Shown: one piece after another, positions 1 to 8,113 of the stretch
Position numbering within the stretch: the first letter of the stretch is position 1
How the letters are laid out: every line of letters begins with the position of its first letter
DNA from: Lachnospiraceae bacterium
Lineage (GTDB): Bacteria; Bacillota; Clostridia; Lachnospirales; Lachnospiraceae
NCBI GenBank assembly: GCA_910574745.1
Contig: CAJTCE010000021.1
Location: forward strand, 1-64,000
Direction: 5' to 3'
DNA length: 64,000 nucleotides
The notes under the pieces: generated by a model
Databases searched by the model: none
What the model saw: only the letters and a program-made list of their open reading frames with translations
Told to the model about the DNA's origin: nothing
Program-made: the position numbers and the translations under genes

Positions 1-318
1 GGTGGCGGCTGTGATCTCCTGCATCTCTTCCGCATACCGGCTGTCATAGGCAGGGATGATGGAGCAGGCTTTTTCATGGCATGCCGTGAGCTTTTGTTTT
101 GTGACGTCATAGTTGTCCTTTTCAAGCTTTCCCGGAAGGCTTCCGGCCGTTCCTGCCAGGTCTCCTGCTTTGGCTTCCGCTGGCACACTTCCTGCCGCTG
201 CGCTGATGGCGGCGGCTGTCTGTCTGATGTCGGCTATGCAGTCTTTGGTGTCGGTAATGGCTTTTTTTGCTGCCGTGCAGATCTCTTCTATGTCGGGTTT
301 TTGGAATATATGGTCCAT
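1..318 (-). CDS. Unrecognised small helical protein, 5' part only (runs off window)
   Basis: An open frame begins at an ATG at 318 and stays open for 106 codons to the window edge, so the C-terminus is missing. An AGGAGG lies 7 nt before the ATG, which fixes the start. The protein begins MDHIFQKPDIEEIC and is rich in Ala, Lys and Asp/Glu with heptad-like spacing; it should be mostly alpha-helical, and I see no signal peptide or membrane segment. The composition resembles the small helical proteins that accompany LXG/WXG100 type VII secretion genes, but I see no WXG or LXG motif, so this is only a suggestion. A possible -10 (TATAAT, minus strand, 410-415) lies about 90 nt upstream without a convincing -35. 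Confidence 0.6.
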   Translation of the reverse strand, partial: MDHIFQKPDIEEICTAAKKAITDTKDCIADIRQTAAAISAAAGSVPAEAKAGDLAGTAGSLPGKLEKDNYDVTKQKLTACHEKACSIIPAYDSRYAEEMQEITAAT

Positions 319-457
319 GGGGTGTCCTCCTGTCTGGTCTTTCGTTCTTTCTTAGTCCATCCTGCTTACCATAACGTCGTCTACGTTCTGGTCTTCCTGA
401 TTTTGAACAATTATAACAGAATACAACCATGATTCATTATTTTCTTACACGAACGGC

Positions 458-549
458 TAAAAATAGGTACTGAAAATTTCATTTACACCTTTTTTTGCCC
501 TTTTCAGGCATAAAATGAGCATAAAAAATTTTTCAGTACCTGTTTTTGA
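458..549. repeat. Inverted repeat, about 22-nt arms
   Basis: The left arm (458-479) and right arm (527-549) share the core GGTACTGAAAA/TTTTCAGTACC, extended by A/T-rich flanks that also pair with one or two mismatches. The 47-nt centre is A/T-rich and codes for nothing. It could be a small MITE-like element, a terminator, or a regulatory structure; the arms are longer than usual for a terminator. Confidence 0.65.
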
Positions 550-838
550 TAGTTTTCGTAGGATTTTGTGGCGTTATGCACGATTTGTGATATAATGTAA
601 GTTTAAATAATATGAAATTTATCCACTTCCGAATCTCTCTCTGATCTATCATTCAATAATGCCTTTACATCATTATCAGCACTGCTACAAAAGAAATACA
701 AAGAAATTTTTATAAACGCGTCTCTATTCTCTTTGCAGATTTGAATTTCCTCTCCTAACTACTCTCCGGCATAAACTGCAAGAAAGCTTTCTTTACCTCT
801 GTCCATTTTCTCTTCTTCGGGCATATTACGATTAACAA

Positions 839-881
839 AATTGGGGGTAATTGCAAAACGAATTCACTATCCCCCAATTAA
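839..881 (-). terminator. Terminator-like hairpin after the ABC-permease relic
   Basis: The perfect 9-bp stem AATTGGGGG/CCCCCAATT is followed on the minus strand by TTTTG. It sits about 25 nt beyond the end of the degraded permease. Confidence 0.6.
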
Positions 882-904
882 AATCATTATTGATAAAAGA
901 TTCT

Positions 905-2464
905 TTATTCTCCCGACAATAACGCCCTGGGCGTGATCCTCTTTACTCTCAAAGACATCAGGCAGGCCACCCCAAAGGCAAATAACATAAGCCTGATTCC
1001 CGCCATGATATTAAAGCCTATCGGAACGGAAAAAGTGCATTTTACCATATCGTTCCCGCCTAAAAGCAACGCCAAAAACGGATTGACCAGCTTCATACCA
1101 TCAAAAATCAGCAGATACAGTACATAGCAGATGACAATGCAGGCGGTGGAAATGATATCCGCTATTATACGGTACGGATTTTCTGTCACACAGGAGGCAA
1201 TCTTTTCTGCAAGGTTCGTTGAGATCAGGCCTATCTTATCCATCTTTACCGCTTTATCCAGCAGGTACATCATCATAAAGAAAAACTGTATGATTGGGAA
1301 GCAGGGATTTTCATCTCTGTTTCCTTTTGGTTTACATAATTTTATATCCATTCTTATTGCCAATAAAAATTATACACTAACTTATCAAATCTACGATCAG
1401 CTCAGAAGATACCCCTGCGGATACAGCCACCACACCTTTCCGGCATGATTCACACTTTGAATATATCCGGTTACCACATAAACATTTGATTTGCCGGAGG
1501 AGGAAATCTCTATCTTACTTCCAATGGGATAGCTCTCTGCAAGGGTGCTTCCCACTGCGATTTCCTCTTCATTAGAGGGACTGCTTCCATCGTAGCATAT
1601 ATCATTTGTTACCTTTCCAAAGTCTTCGCACACAAATCCCGTTAAACTCCCATCTGTATAACTCACAGATACCGAAGCGTATTCCAAAACAATTTTAACT
1701 CTGTCATCGCCTTGAAGCAGATTCTTTAACTCCGACATTTTATCATTCTGTGCCATAAAAATAACCGAAGGCAATTCTTCCGATAGGGTATCCATAAAAT
1801 TATCAGGCCTGACGCTGATATTATAAAGAAGCGTCCCTGTAAGGGATAACAGCACCATTATACCAGCGGACAAAACAGACAGCAATATATTTTGCCCCGT
1901 ACCGCCTTTTCCGGCAACTCCTCTTATGGCATCTATCGGCTCCAGCTTATATATTTTTACTGCCGAAAGATAAGCAAACAGAAAAATCACAAACGTAGGC
2001 ACGATTATCACAATCAGCAGGGCGGCAATATCGAAGACCGACGTATAGGTAAATCCTGACTGAATCGCCAAAACTTTGGCTGCACCGGGCAGGGCTGTAT
2101 AAGATAACACTGCACCGATCACTGTTGCGGCAATACCTGCAAGCGTATAAGGCCAGACTGCCGAACGGACGATCATATTCCCCGTATAACCGATAGCCTT
2201 TAGGACTCCCATTTGTGCCAGTTCATCCTCAATCGTACTGCGTATCCGGAAACTGCTCAAGAAAATGCTTACCGCCAATATAATTACCGCCAACGCCAGA
2301 AATATGATAATAAGCAAAGTGTAAACCATCGTCCTGGTCTCCTTAACCGCAATTCTGTCGTTGATATCCAGCGCAGCAATTCCTTTATGGCTTAGATCAG
2401 CTGCCGGGAAATATCCGCCGATCCGTCCGGTACCATAATTTCCATATTTATCGTTCTGATAGAT
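905..2464 (-). pseudogene. Degraded FtsX-family ABC permease (MacB/LolC type)
   Basis: Two fragments lie in the same frame. The first (1397-2329) has a membrane segment plus a second pair of segments and the ALGVLKAIGY-like phrase AQMGVLKAIGY, typical of FtsX permeases. The second (905-1363) carries the closing membrane segments and ends LRVKRITPRALLSGE, the usual FtsX C-terminus. Between them (1364-1399) are several in-frame stops. Upstream, the frame continues without a start into the ATPase relic, so the permease N-terminus has been lost by deletion. Intact relatives are about 700-1000 residues and export peptides or lipoproteins. I infer a dead gene; both parts could still be transcribed. 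Confidence 0.75.
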
Positions 2465-2752
2465 CTGCTAAAATACGAACCCGCACTGGCTCCGTCTAAA
2501 AACCGCCAGCCTGTCGCTGTTTAATTTTGTAATATCCATACCGTTAAAATCAATCTGTCCGCCATCCGGTTTATCCATTCCCGATAAGGAATACATTAAG
2601 GTAGATTTTCCGGCTCCCGACTACCCCATAATAACTATAAAATCCCCTTTATAAATATCAATGTCTAAATCCGAATATATCGTTTGCACATTCTCTTTAG
2701 CACCAACGGACTTTCTTAAATGTTTTGCCGATATGACTGTTTGTCTGCTCAC
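2465..2752 (-). pseudogene. Truncated ABC ATPase (MacB/LolD type) with in-frame stops
   Basis: A GTG at 2752, preceded by AAAGGTGG, opens a frame reading like a LolD/MacB ATPase: an N-terminal strand, then a Walker A region SGAGKSTLM. A TAG (2621-2623) replaces the residue just before SGAGKST, and a second TAG (2468-2470) follows FVF, where the Q-loop should come. Everything from the Q-loop on (signature, Walker B, H-loop) is missing, and the same frame runs straight into the permease relic. This indicates two nonsense mutations plus a deletion that joined ATPase and permease. No function is expected. Confidence 0.8.
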
Positions 2753-2773
2753 ATAGTACAACCACCTTTCCGT

Positions 2774-2792
2774 TTTATGACACCATCATAAA
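2774..2792. promoter_or_regulatory. Operator-like palindrome upstream of the dead ABC transporter
   Basis: TTTATGA-CACCA-TCATAAA is a perfect 7-bp inverted repeat with a 5-bp spacer, about 22 nt before the GTG of the ATPase relic. The spacing suits a dimeric regulator. No regulator for it is identified. Confidence 0.45.
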
Positions 2793-3142
2793 GTAAAAGG
2801 TGCCGTATACACTACCAACAAGCATATACAAGATCCTGTTTTTATGCTACTTTCCGTTTTACATTAAAATAATCAATCATTACGGGGTTATTTTTAAAGT
2901 AAAACAGGGATGCACACAAAAAGATGTGCAGGGACTTTTGGCAAATACTACGATGTGAATCCGCTCCATTTCTCCCTATTAGAATGTACTTGGAAAAATA
3001 CATGAAATTCTTATGAAAGGACTGGACGAATCTGAAAAATCTGTTATGATTAAATTACAGTAATAATTACTATTATTAAATTAGAATCATTAACCCAAAC
3101 GTATACATTGCGTTTCCAATTTTAATCAGGAGGTATTTCATT
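2793..3142. other. Intergenic region between the dead ABC locus and grcA
   Basis: No gene is supported. It holds the grcA promoter and leader at its right end and a short TGCACA/TGTGCA inverted repeat near 2914-2932. The rest is A/T-rich. Confidence 0.5.
3022..3050 (+). promoter_or_regulatory. Probable grcA promoter
   Basis: An extended -10, TGTTATGAT (3042-3050), lies 17 nt after a weak -35 (CTGGAC, 3022-3027). Upstream at 3002-3018 is a motif containing ATTCTTATGAA that recurs exactly before the response regulator gene at 7563-7573. The 5' leader would be about 85 nt. Confidence 0.45.
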
Positions 3143-3382
3143 ATGGAAAATCAGGCACAGGTAGACAATCTCGTAAACTTATTAGACGGCTATGCCACAA
3201 AGGGCGGTCATCATTTAAATGTCAACGTATTAAACCGCGACACTTTACTGGATGCCCAGAAAAATCCCGATAAATATCCTCAGCTTACCATCCGCGTTTC
3301 CGGCTACGCCGTAAACTTCATTAAGCTGACACCGGAACAACAGGCGGATGTTATCAGCAGAACCTTCCACGAAAGCGTATGA
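3143..3382 (+). CDS. grcA: Autonomous glycyl radical cofactor (spare PFL C-terminal domain)
   Basis: The 79-residue protein matches the C-terminal glycyl-radical domain of pyruvate formate-lyase: [18 protein letters not shown], then [13 protein letters not shown] with the radical glycine at about residue 54, ending in ISRTFHESV. GrcA (YfiD) of enterobacteria replaces the damaged domain of oxygen-cleaved PFL and restores its activity; this one is shorter than the 127-residue E. coli protein because it lacks the N-terminal extension. The start follows AGGAGG by 9 nt. No PFL or activase gene is in the window, so it acts in trans. It converges on the ABC permease gene, with a single base between the two stop codons. 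Confidence 0.9.
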   Translation: MENQAQVDNLVNLLDGYATKGGHHLNVNVLNRDTLLDAQKNPDKYPQLTIRVSGYAVNFIKLTPEQQADVISRTFHESV

Positions 3383-3383
3383 T

Positions 3384-4175
3384 TTATTTTACAACTCTTC
3401 TGTTTTTGTAAAAGGACGCCATCAGAAGGAGGCCTGCCAGGGCTGCGAAAAAGATACAGGATTGTATATATGGCATAAAGTTATAAGACCCTCCCTGCCA
3501 GAAGGTAATGAAATCATTGCTGATGTAGGTCATGGGGAGGGTTTTTGCAACCCTTTGGAGAACCGCCGGCAACTGGTTTGTCTTCATTCCCATCATGCCC
3601 GTCAGGATCATCATCATAAAATAAATTGACATACAGATTCCAAAGGTAATGCTGAATTTTTTAAAAATTCCTGCCAGAGCATATGCTATGACTAACAGAA
3701 CCGCTCCGATAAAATACAGGGAGAGAACCAGACAGACCAAAGAACCTGCAGCCGGTTTCTGAATATCCATGATCAGAATCTGGAACAGGGCAAATACCAC
3801 AAATGAAACCGTGAGCAAAAGCAGATGGGCAATGATCTTTGCCGCGATCAGGCTCTTTTCCTCAAATCCAAACAGGCGCATCCTTAAAGGCACTCCCTTT
3901 TCCACTTCCTGGGAATAGACGGCACCGTAACCAAGCATCATAATGGACATGGGCATAATGAGGGACATAGACAGCATAATAGTCGTCATAACCTCTCGCC
4001 TGATATCCTCTGAAAGGGATTCTCCCACGGTTTTTGACAAAACCAGGCACATCACATTGGGAAATACAATGCCGAAAAAGTGGGACATCAGATTACCGTT
4101 CATATTTCTTACTTCATATTGAATCATGCGCAGACTGCATCTTTTACTCTTTGCTCTTCTTTCTTTTTTTACCAT
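3384..4175 (-). CDS. ABC-2 type transporter permease
   Basis: A 263-residue membrane protein with about six hydrophobic segments (first near residues 30-48, last near 238-256), the size and layout of ABC-2 permeases that pair with a separate ATPase. A charged 16-residue N-terminal stretch precedes the first helix. The start has AAGGA 8 nt upstream. It is the last gene of the regulator-kinase-ATPase-permease series and is the presumed membrane half of the exporter. The substrate is unknown; the kinase context suggests an envelope-active compound or a self-made peptide. Confidence 0.85.
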   Translation of the reverse strand: MVKKERRAKSKRCSLRMIQYEVRNMNGNLMSHFFGIVFPNVMCLVLSKTVGESLSEDIRREVMTTIMLSMSLIMPMSIMMLGYGAVYSQEVEKGVPLRMRLFGFEEKSLIAAKIIAHLLLLTVSFVVFALFQILIMDIQKPAAGSLVCLVLSLYFIGAVLLVIAYALAGIFKKFSITFGICMSIYFMMMILTGMMGMKTNQLPAVLQRVAKTLPMTYISNDFITFWQGGSYNFMPYIQSCIFFAALAGLLLMASFYKNRRVVK

Positions 4176-4285
4176 TTTACTTTTCCTTCTTTCCCAAAAT
4201 TTCTATCTTCCTGCTTCTCTGTTTTCCTCATCGTCTTTTTCACATTTTGTCTCCATGGGTCAGCAAAACACGCTTGCATGTTCAT
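4169..4285 (-). CDS. Possible 38-codon small ORF between ATPase and permease
   Basis: The ATG at 4285 has GAGG 5 nt upstream, and the TAA overlaps the permease ATG by 7 nt, an arrangement typical of translational coupling. The peptide starts MNMQACFADPWRQ and becomes strongly basic (many Lys/Arg). It matches nothing I recognise. It may be a real small protein, or a leader that brings ribosomes to the permease start. Confidence 0.35.
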   Translation of the reverse strand: MNMQACFADPWRQNVKKTMRKTEKQEDRNFGKEGKVKW

Positions 4286-4301
4286 TTGACCCTCAATTCA
4301 A

Positions 4302-4323
4302 GGTTGAAAGATTTTCTTTCAAG
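4302..4323 (-). other. Hairpin between ATPase and permease genes
   Basis: TTGAAAGA-TTT-TCTTTCAA forms an 8-bp stem just after the ATPase stop codon. No T-run follows, so it is more likely an mRNA stabilising or processing structure than a terminator. Confidence 0.45.
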
Positions 4324-4335
4324 CTTTGCTCCACC

Positions 4336-5217
4336 TCATTTTTCCGCCGTCTGCCTGTTATAATAGCTTTCCTTTGCATTGATAAACATGATTTCAATAT
4401 CGCAATTGCTTCTTTTAAAGTTCACGTTATGTTCTATGAGAAGGGAAATAATTTTCTCCTCTTCCTCCCTGCTCCTGCCGGATAAAGCAATTAAATGACC
4501 CGGCGCAGCCAGATGAACAAAGCCCTCCGACAGTCTGCTGTTCCTTTCGTCATTTTCCAAAATAAAGATGGCGTTTCCACAATAAGTCTGAAAAAGCTCC
4601 TCCTTTTTCCCATAGGCAATGACCTTTCCCTCATCCAGAATCAGAATCTTATCCGCAAGCTGCTCCAATTCCTCATAATAATGGGAAACCATCATCAGGG
4701 TATCATCCTTATCCCGATACCATTCCACCAGCTTTTCCATCAACTTCTGTCTTGTTTCAAAATCCAGTCCCGAGGTTACCTCATCATAGAAGGTCAGCGC
4801 CGCATCCTGAAGCATGATCATGATAATGGTAAATCTCTGCTTCTGTCCGCCGGAAAGAGCATTATATCTCTTAGAAAGGCAGGGGCCGAAATCAAAAAAC
4901 TCAATCAATTCCTGTAACCTCTTATTATCCTTTATGCGGGTATCCAGTATCATTTCCATAATGTATTTTACCGGCATGGTGGTCACATATTCGTTAAACT
5001 GCATGTGCGCCGCCATTTCCTCCGGCGCAAGGTTCGTCACAATGCTTCCTTCATAATTTACCATTCCCAAAAGCGTTTTCACAAGGGTAGTCTTTCCCGC
5101 CCCGTTTGAGCCGATAATGCCGATGCGCTCTCCCTTCTCAAATGAAATGGGTGTCTGAATCTGTAACGCCGTATGATTTCCGTATTTTACCTGTAATTGC
5201 TTAATTGTTAAAAGCAT
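4336..5217 (-). CDS. ABC transporter ATP-binding protein
   Basis: Cytoplasmic ATPase with Walker A GSNGAGKTT (about residues 34-42), signature LSGGQKQR, Walker B followed by DEVTSGLD, and an H-loop VSHYYEEL. The motif order fits the ABC-2 exporter ATPases (NatA/CcmA-like). I chose the ATG at 5217, because AGGAGG lies 6 nt upstream; a start 13 codons earlier would lack a binding site. The C-terminal 70 residues form a small extra domain. It overlaps the kinase gene by 17 nt, implying coupled translation, and should energise the permease encoded downstream. Confidence 0.92.
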   Translation of the reverse strand: MLLTIKQLQVKYGNHTALQIQTPISFEKGERIGIIGSNGAGKTTLVKTLLGMVNYEGSIVTNLAPEEMAAHMQFNEYVTTMPVKYIMEMILDTRIKDNKRLQELIEFFDFGPCLSKRYNALSGGQKQRFTIIMIMLQDAALTFYDEVTSGLDFETRQKLMEKLVEWYRDKDDTLMMVSHYYEELEQLADKILILDEGKVIAYGKKEELFQTYCGNAIFILENDERNSRLSEGFVHLAAPGHLIALSGRSREEEEKIISLLIEHNVNFKRSNCDIEIMFINAKESYYNRQTAEK

Positions 5218-6841
5218 GGTTTTCCTCCTCTTTTTCCCCGTATTTTTTCTCCCCACTTTTAAAAATCAGACATGCCTCTACTCCGCCTTCGAAATTTTTA
5301 ATATGCAGCTCACAGTTTAATACCCTGCAATAGTAAGCCGCCACATACAGCCCCAGTCCTTTCCCTTTTTCCCTGGTGTCGCTGCTGACAAAAGGCTCGA
5401 AAATATTTGCCAGAAGTTTTTCCTCAATATGGCTTCCGTAATTTCTGATGCAAAGGCTTTCTTCATCTATTTTTATCTCAATCCTTTCCCCTTCCGGCGT
5501 GTGCTGTACGCTGTTGGAAACCAGATTGTCGATAATCTTCTTCATCATTTCCCTGTCCGTCTGGAGGTTCTTTCTTCCTTCTATCGTCAGCACGAGCTTA
5601 CGATTTTCCCTCTGAACCTCATATGCCTTTAATACCTCTTTGGTCATCCCCTCTATTGCAACTGTTTCCTTTTCGGGATTTCTTGCATGATGGTTTAAAT
5701 CCAGAATATCCTCCACAATTTTCCTCATGGATAAAAGCTGTTTTTTAACCTCTGGAAGATACGCCTTTGTATCCTTGTATTTTCCCACTTCATTTATCAT
5801 GCCTTCCACCAAAAGCAGGGCTGCCGCAACAGGGGTTTTCAGCTGATGGGAGGACGCTCTCATAAATACCTCCTGCCGTTCATTTTCTTCTTCCAGAAGG
5901 CGATTCTGTCCTTCTAATTCCAGATAGCTTTCCCGCAGCTTATCATAAAGTTCATTTAACGCCTTTGCCAAAGTTCCGATTTCATCTTCGCTTTCCGCCT
6001 CAAAAGATTCCACTGCAAAATTTTCCGACATTCTTGCGCTTTCCACATGCCCTGCAAGGCGGATAACAGGATTGACGATTTTTCTTGAAAAGAATCCTGA
6101 AGCTACCAAAACCGTCAGAAATACCACTGTAACAATCATGGGGAGACTGCCCATGACTACCGGCGTGATTTCTTCCATACTCGGCGTCATAGTAGGCAGA
6201 ACGGTAAAAACAATCCCATCTTCCGTTTTTCCCACGGCGACATAAGTTGTATAGCCGTAATCTTTATCAGAAACACCGTATTCATATACCATTACCTCAT
6301 CGGATATCCTGTGAAGTCTGTAATATTCTTCCTTGTATAGAGCTTCACTCTCTTTTAATTCCAATTTAACTTTTACAGGATAATCCCCTGCCGTCATTTC
6401 CTCTGTAAGAAACTTCTCCTTCAATCCGTTTTCCCACAAATCAGCAAATGCTTCCTGCTTAAAACCTTCCGCGCCGTTTTCCATGTCCTCCATGTTTTCT
6501 CCGTTTTTTATCATCATGCGAAAATGCTGAAGCATTTCCAACAGTTCCTCATCCTGTATTTCCAGGTTCATCCTCAAAAACTTTCCCGTTATGGAAATCT
6601 GCTCCCCTTCCATGGGGATTTCCATCGTGTAAACGGCGCTGGGATTTTTCACTTCAAGTCCCTCATAACTTCCTTTTTCCACGTAGCCTTTTTGTATATC
6701 CACTACAGACTGCAGATTGCGTTCCATCACATAATCCACATACAAAGAAGGCAGCATCAAAACAAAGTAAGCAATGACTAAAGCAACCATTCCTGCCGCC
6801 AGAACAATGCTGTATAAAAAGGTTTTCTTTGATAATTTCAA
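5201..6841 (-). CDS. Sensor histidine kinase
   Basis: A 546-residue membrane kinase: transmembrane helix near residues 8-30, an extracytoplasmic sensor of about 190 residues, a second helix near 225-247, HAMP, a coiled coil, then HisKA with the phospho-acceptor in SSHQLKTP, and HATPase_c with an N-box NLVSNSVQHT and G-boxes GKGLGLYV. The large sensor domain and HAMP distinguish it from the short BceS-type kinase at 17935-18951. It lies 4 nt downstream of its response regulator gene and overlaps the ATPase gene, so signal detection and transport are made together. Confidence 0.93.
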   Translation of the reverse strand: MKLSKKTFLYSIVLAAGMVALVIAYFVLMLPSLYVDYVMERNLQSVVDIQKGYVEKGSYEGLEVKNPSAVYTMEIPMEGEQISITGKFLRMNLEIQDEELLEMLQHFRMMIKNGENMEDMENGAEGFKQEAFADLWENGLKEKFLTEEMTAGDYPVKVKLELKESEALYKEEYYRLHRISDEVMVYEYGVSDKDYGYTTYVAVGKTEDGIVFTVLPTMTPSMEEITPVVMGSLPMIVTVVFLTVLVASGFFSRKIVNPVIRLAGHVESARMSENFAVESFEAESEDEIGTLAKALNELYDKLRESYLELEGQNRLLEEENERQEVFMRASSHQLKTPVAAALLLVEGMINEVGKYKDTKAYLPEVKKQLLSMRKIVEDILDLNHHARNPEKETVAIEGMTKEVLKAYEVQRENRKLVLTIEGRKNLQTDREMMKKIIDNLVSNSVQHTPEGERIEIKIDEESLCIRNYGSHIEEKLLANIFEPFVSSDTREKGKGLGLYVAAYYCRVLNCELHIKNFEGGVEACLIFKSGEKKYGEKEEENHAFNN

Positions 6842-6845
6842 GCTG

Positions 6846-7502
6846 TTACTCCCCTTCCTTAAACTGATAGCCGATTCCGATTACCGTTTTGATATAATTC
6901 TTCGGCAGCTTTTTTCTCAGATTTTTCACATGCGCATCTATAATCCGGTCATTTCCGACATAATCCTCATTGAAAATCTGAAGAATCAGCTGTTCCCTTG
7001 TAAAAGCACGGTTCGGGTCTTTTTCCAAAACCTGCAGTAACAGAAATTCACTCAAGGTCAGTTCCAAGGGCTTTCCGTCATAAAAGGCCTGATAGGAGTC
7101 TCCATGAATGACCAGTCCTTTTTCTTCCTTCTGTTCTCCCTTTTTTACCCGTCGCAGAATGGTTTCCATCCTTTTTAACAAAATAATAGGCGATACCGGC
7201 TTAATGACATAATCATCGGCGTAAGAGTTAAAAGCCTGCACCTGGGTCTTTTCATCGTCTAAGGCTGTCAGCATGATAGTAGCGGTTTCCGGTTTATTTT
7301 CCTTAATAAAAGAAAGCACTTCCAACCCGCTTACCTTCGGCACCATAATGTCCAGAACCGCCATGTCAAAGGTTTGCCGTTCCAAAAGCTTCAAGGCCTT
7401 TTCCCCATCTTCGGCACAGATCACTTCATAGTTCTGCATTTTCATATATTCTGTCAAAACCTCTCTGATGGTGGGTTCATCCTCTAAAAATAGAATTTTC
7501 AT
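6846..7502 (-). CDS. OmpR/PhoB-family response regulator
   Basis: A 218-residue protein with a receiver domain (acidic pocket LEDEP, phospho-acceptor Asp in MAVLDIMVP, conserved Lys in DDYVIKPV) and a C-terminal winged helix (FTREQLILQIF, DAHVKNLRKKL). It should bind direct or inverted DNA repeats once phosphorylated by the adjacent kinase. It is first gene of the operon; the promoter upstream carries a repeat-like motif without a good -35, which fits autoregulation. Confidence 0.93.
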   Translation of the reverse strand: MKILFLEDEPTIREVLTEYMKMQNYEVICAEDGEKALKLLERQTFDMAVLDIMVPKVSGLEVLSFIKENKPETATIMLTALDDEKTQVQAFNSYADDYVIKPVSPIILLKRMETILRRVKKGEQKEEKGLVIHGDSYQAFYDGKPLELTLSEFLLLQVLEKDPNRAFTREQLILQIFNEDYVGNDRIIDAHVKNLRKKLPKNYIKTVIGIGYQFKEGE

Positions 7503-7552
7503 ATTTGCTTATTTTCCTTTTGTTTACTCTTCTTGTTTTCTTTATGATGCTT

Positions 7553-7584
7553 ATTGTAGCACATTCTTATGAATTTCATATGAA
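7553..7584 (-). promoter_or_regulatory. Promoter and repeat motif of the regulator-kinase-ABC operon
   Basis: A -10 TACAAT (7553-7558) has no consensus -35; instead, 7563-7584 holds TTCATATGAA followed directly by ATTCATAAGAA, two similar A/T-rich half-sites. Activator-dependent promoters of two-component systems often look like this. ATTCTTATGAA also occurs before grcA. Confidence 0.45.
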
Positions 7585-7599
7585 GATAAAATGAGAAAG

Positions 7600-8006
7600 C
7601 ATCAGGAATGATAAATTGATTCTATGAATCCTGATGTTTTCTAAAATAAATCTGAATGCGTTCCTGTCCGAAACAAAAATAGTTCAAGTGCTGCTTTTAT
7701 CTCTGCATTTGGCATTTCTGCTCTTTCCCTTCTGCATTTAATGCCGCCATGATTATTTTCCACTTATCCTCTGTAGGATTTCCGGAAGATGCCTTTCTTC
7801 CCGAAGATAGTCTTTTTCTCTTTTGATGTCATAATGCTGTTCCTCTCCCATTCACTATTGATGATACTTTTTCGCATATTCTTTATGCCGATATGCCGGA
7901 TTTGTATAAACTTTAATACCATCCCTGTTTTACCTGTTATAAACGCCGGATTCATTGGTTATTTTTACTTCATTGTTTGTCATTATATTTCGCCGCTTGC
8001 ACAATA
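7600..8006. other. Intergenic stretch without a supported gene
   Basis: I see only short frames on either strand with no ribosome binding site or recognisable motif. Part of 7640-7955 reads on the minus strand as a basic, Lys-rich peptide in fragments and could be a gene relic, but I cannot assign it. Confidence 0.4.
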
Positions 8007-8053
8007 AGGCTGCCGCATCGGTATAAATATTTTACCTGGCGGCAGCCTTTTTA
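8007..8053. terminator. Terminator after the collagen-like gene
   Basis: The stem GGCTGCCGC/GCGGCAGCC (8008-8016 with 8039-8047) has a 22-nt loop. A T-run follows on the plus strand and TTATT on the minus strand, so it may work in both directions; the gene it closes is the minus-strand collagen gene. Confidence 0.7.
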
Positions 8054-8113
8054 TCTTTATGACATAATCTTTAGAGTCCCTAATATCAAACTAAATAATG
8101 ATTTTATCCGGCG

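Larger units (their letters stand above)
319..904. other. Intergenic stretch without a supported gene
   Basis: No frame with a ribosome binding site is visible. The stretch holds a 22-nt imperfect inverted repeat (458-549), an isolated plus-strand extended -10 (TGATATAAT, 588-596) with only a weak TTGTGG -35 19 nt upstream and nothing obvious to drive, and a terminator hairpin at 839-879. Short minus-strand frames around 700-830 lack a start signal and are not called. Confidence 0.5.

Noticed and set aside
588-900. Gene driven by the TGATATAAT at 588-596
   Set aside because: Only short frames without start signals follow on the plus strand.
7764-7955. Minus-strand 63-codon frame
   Set aside because: No ribosome binding site at its start, no recognisable motif, poor coding character; mentioned only as a possible relic.
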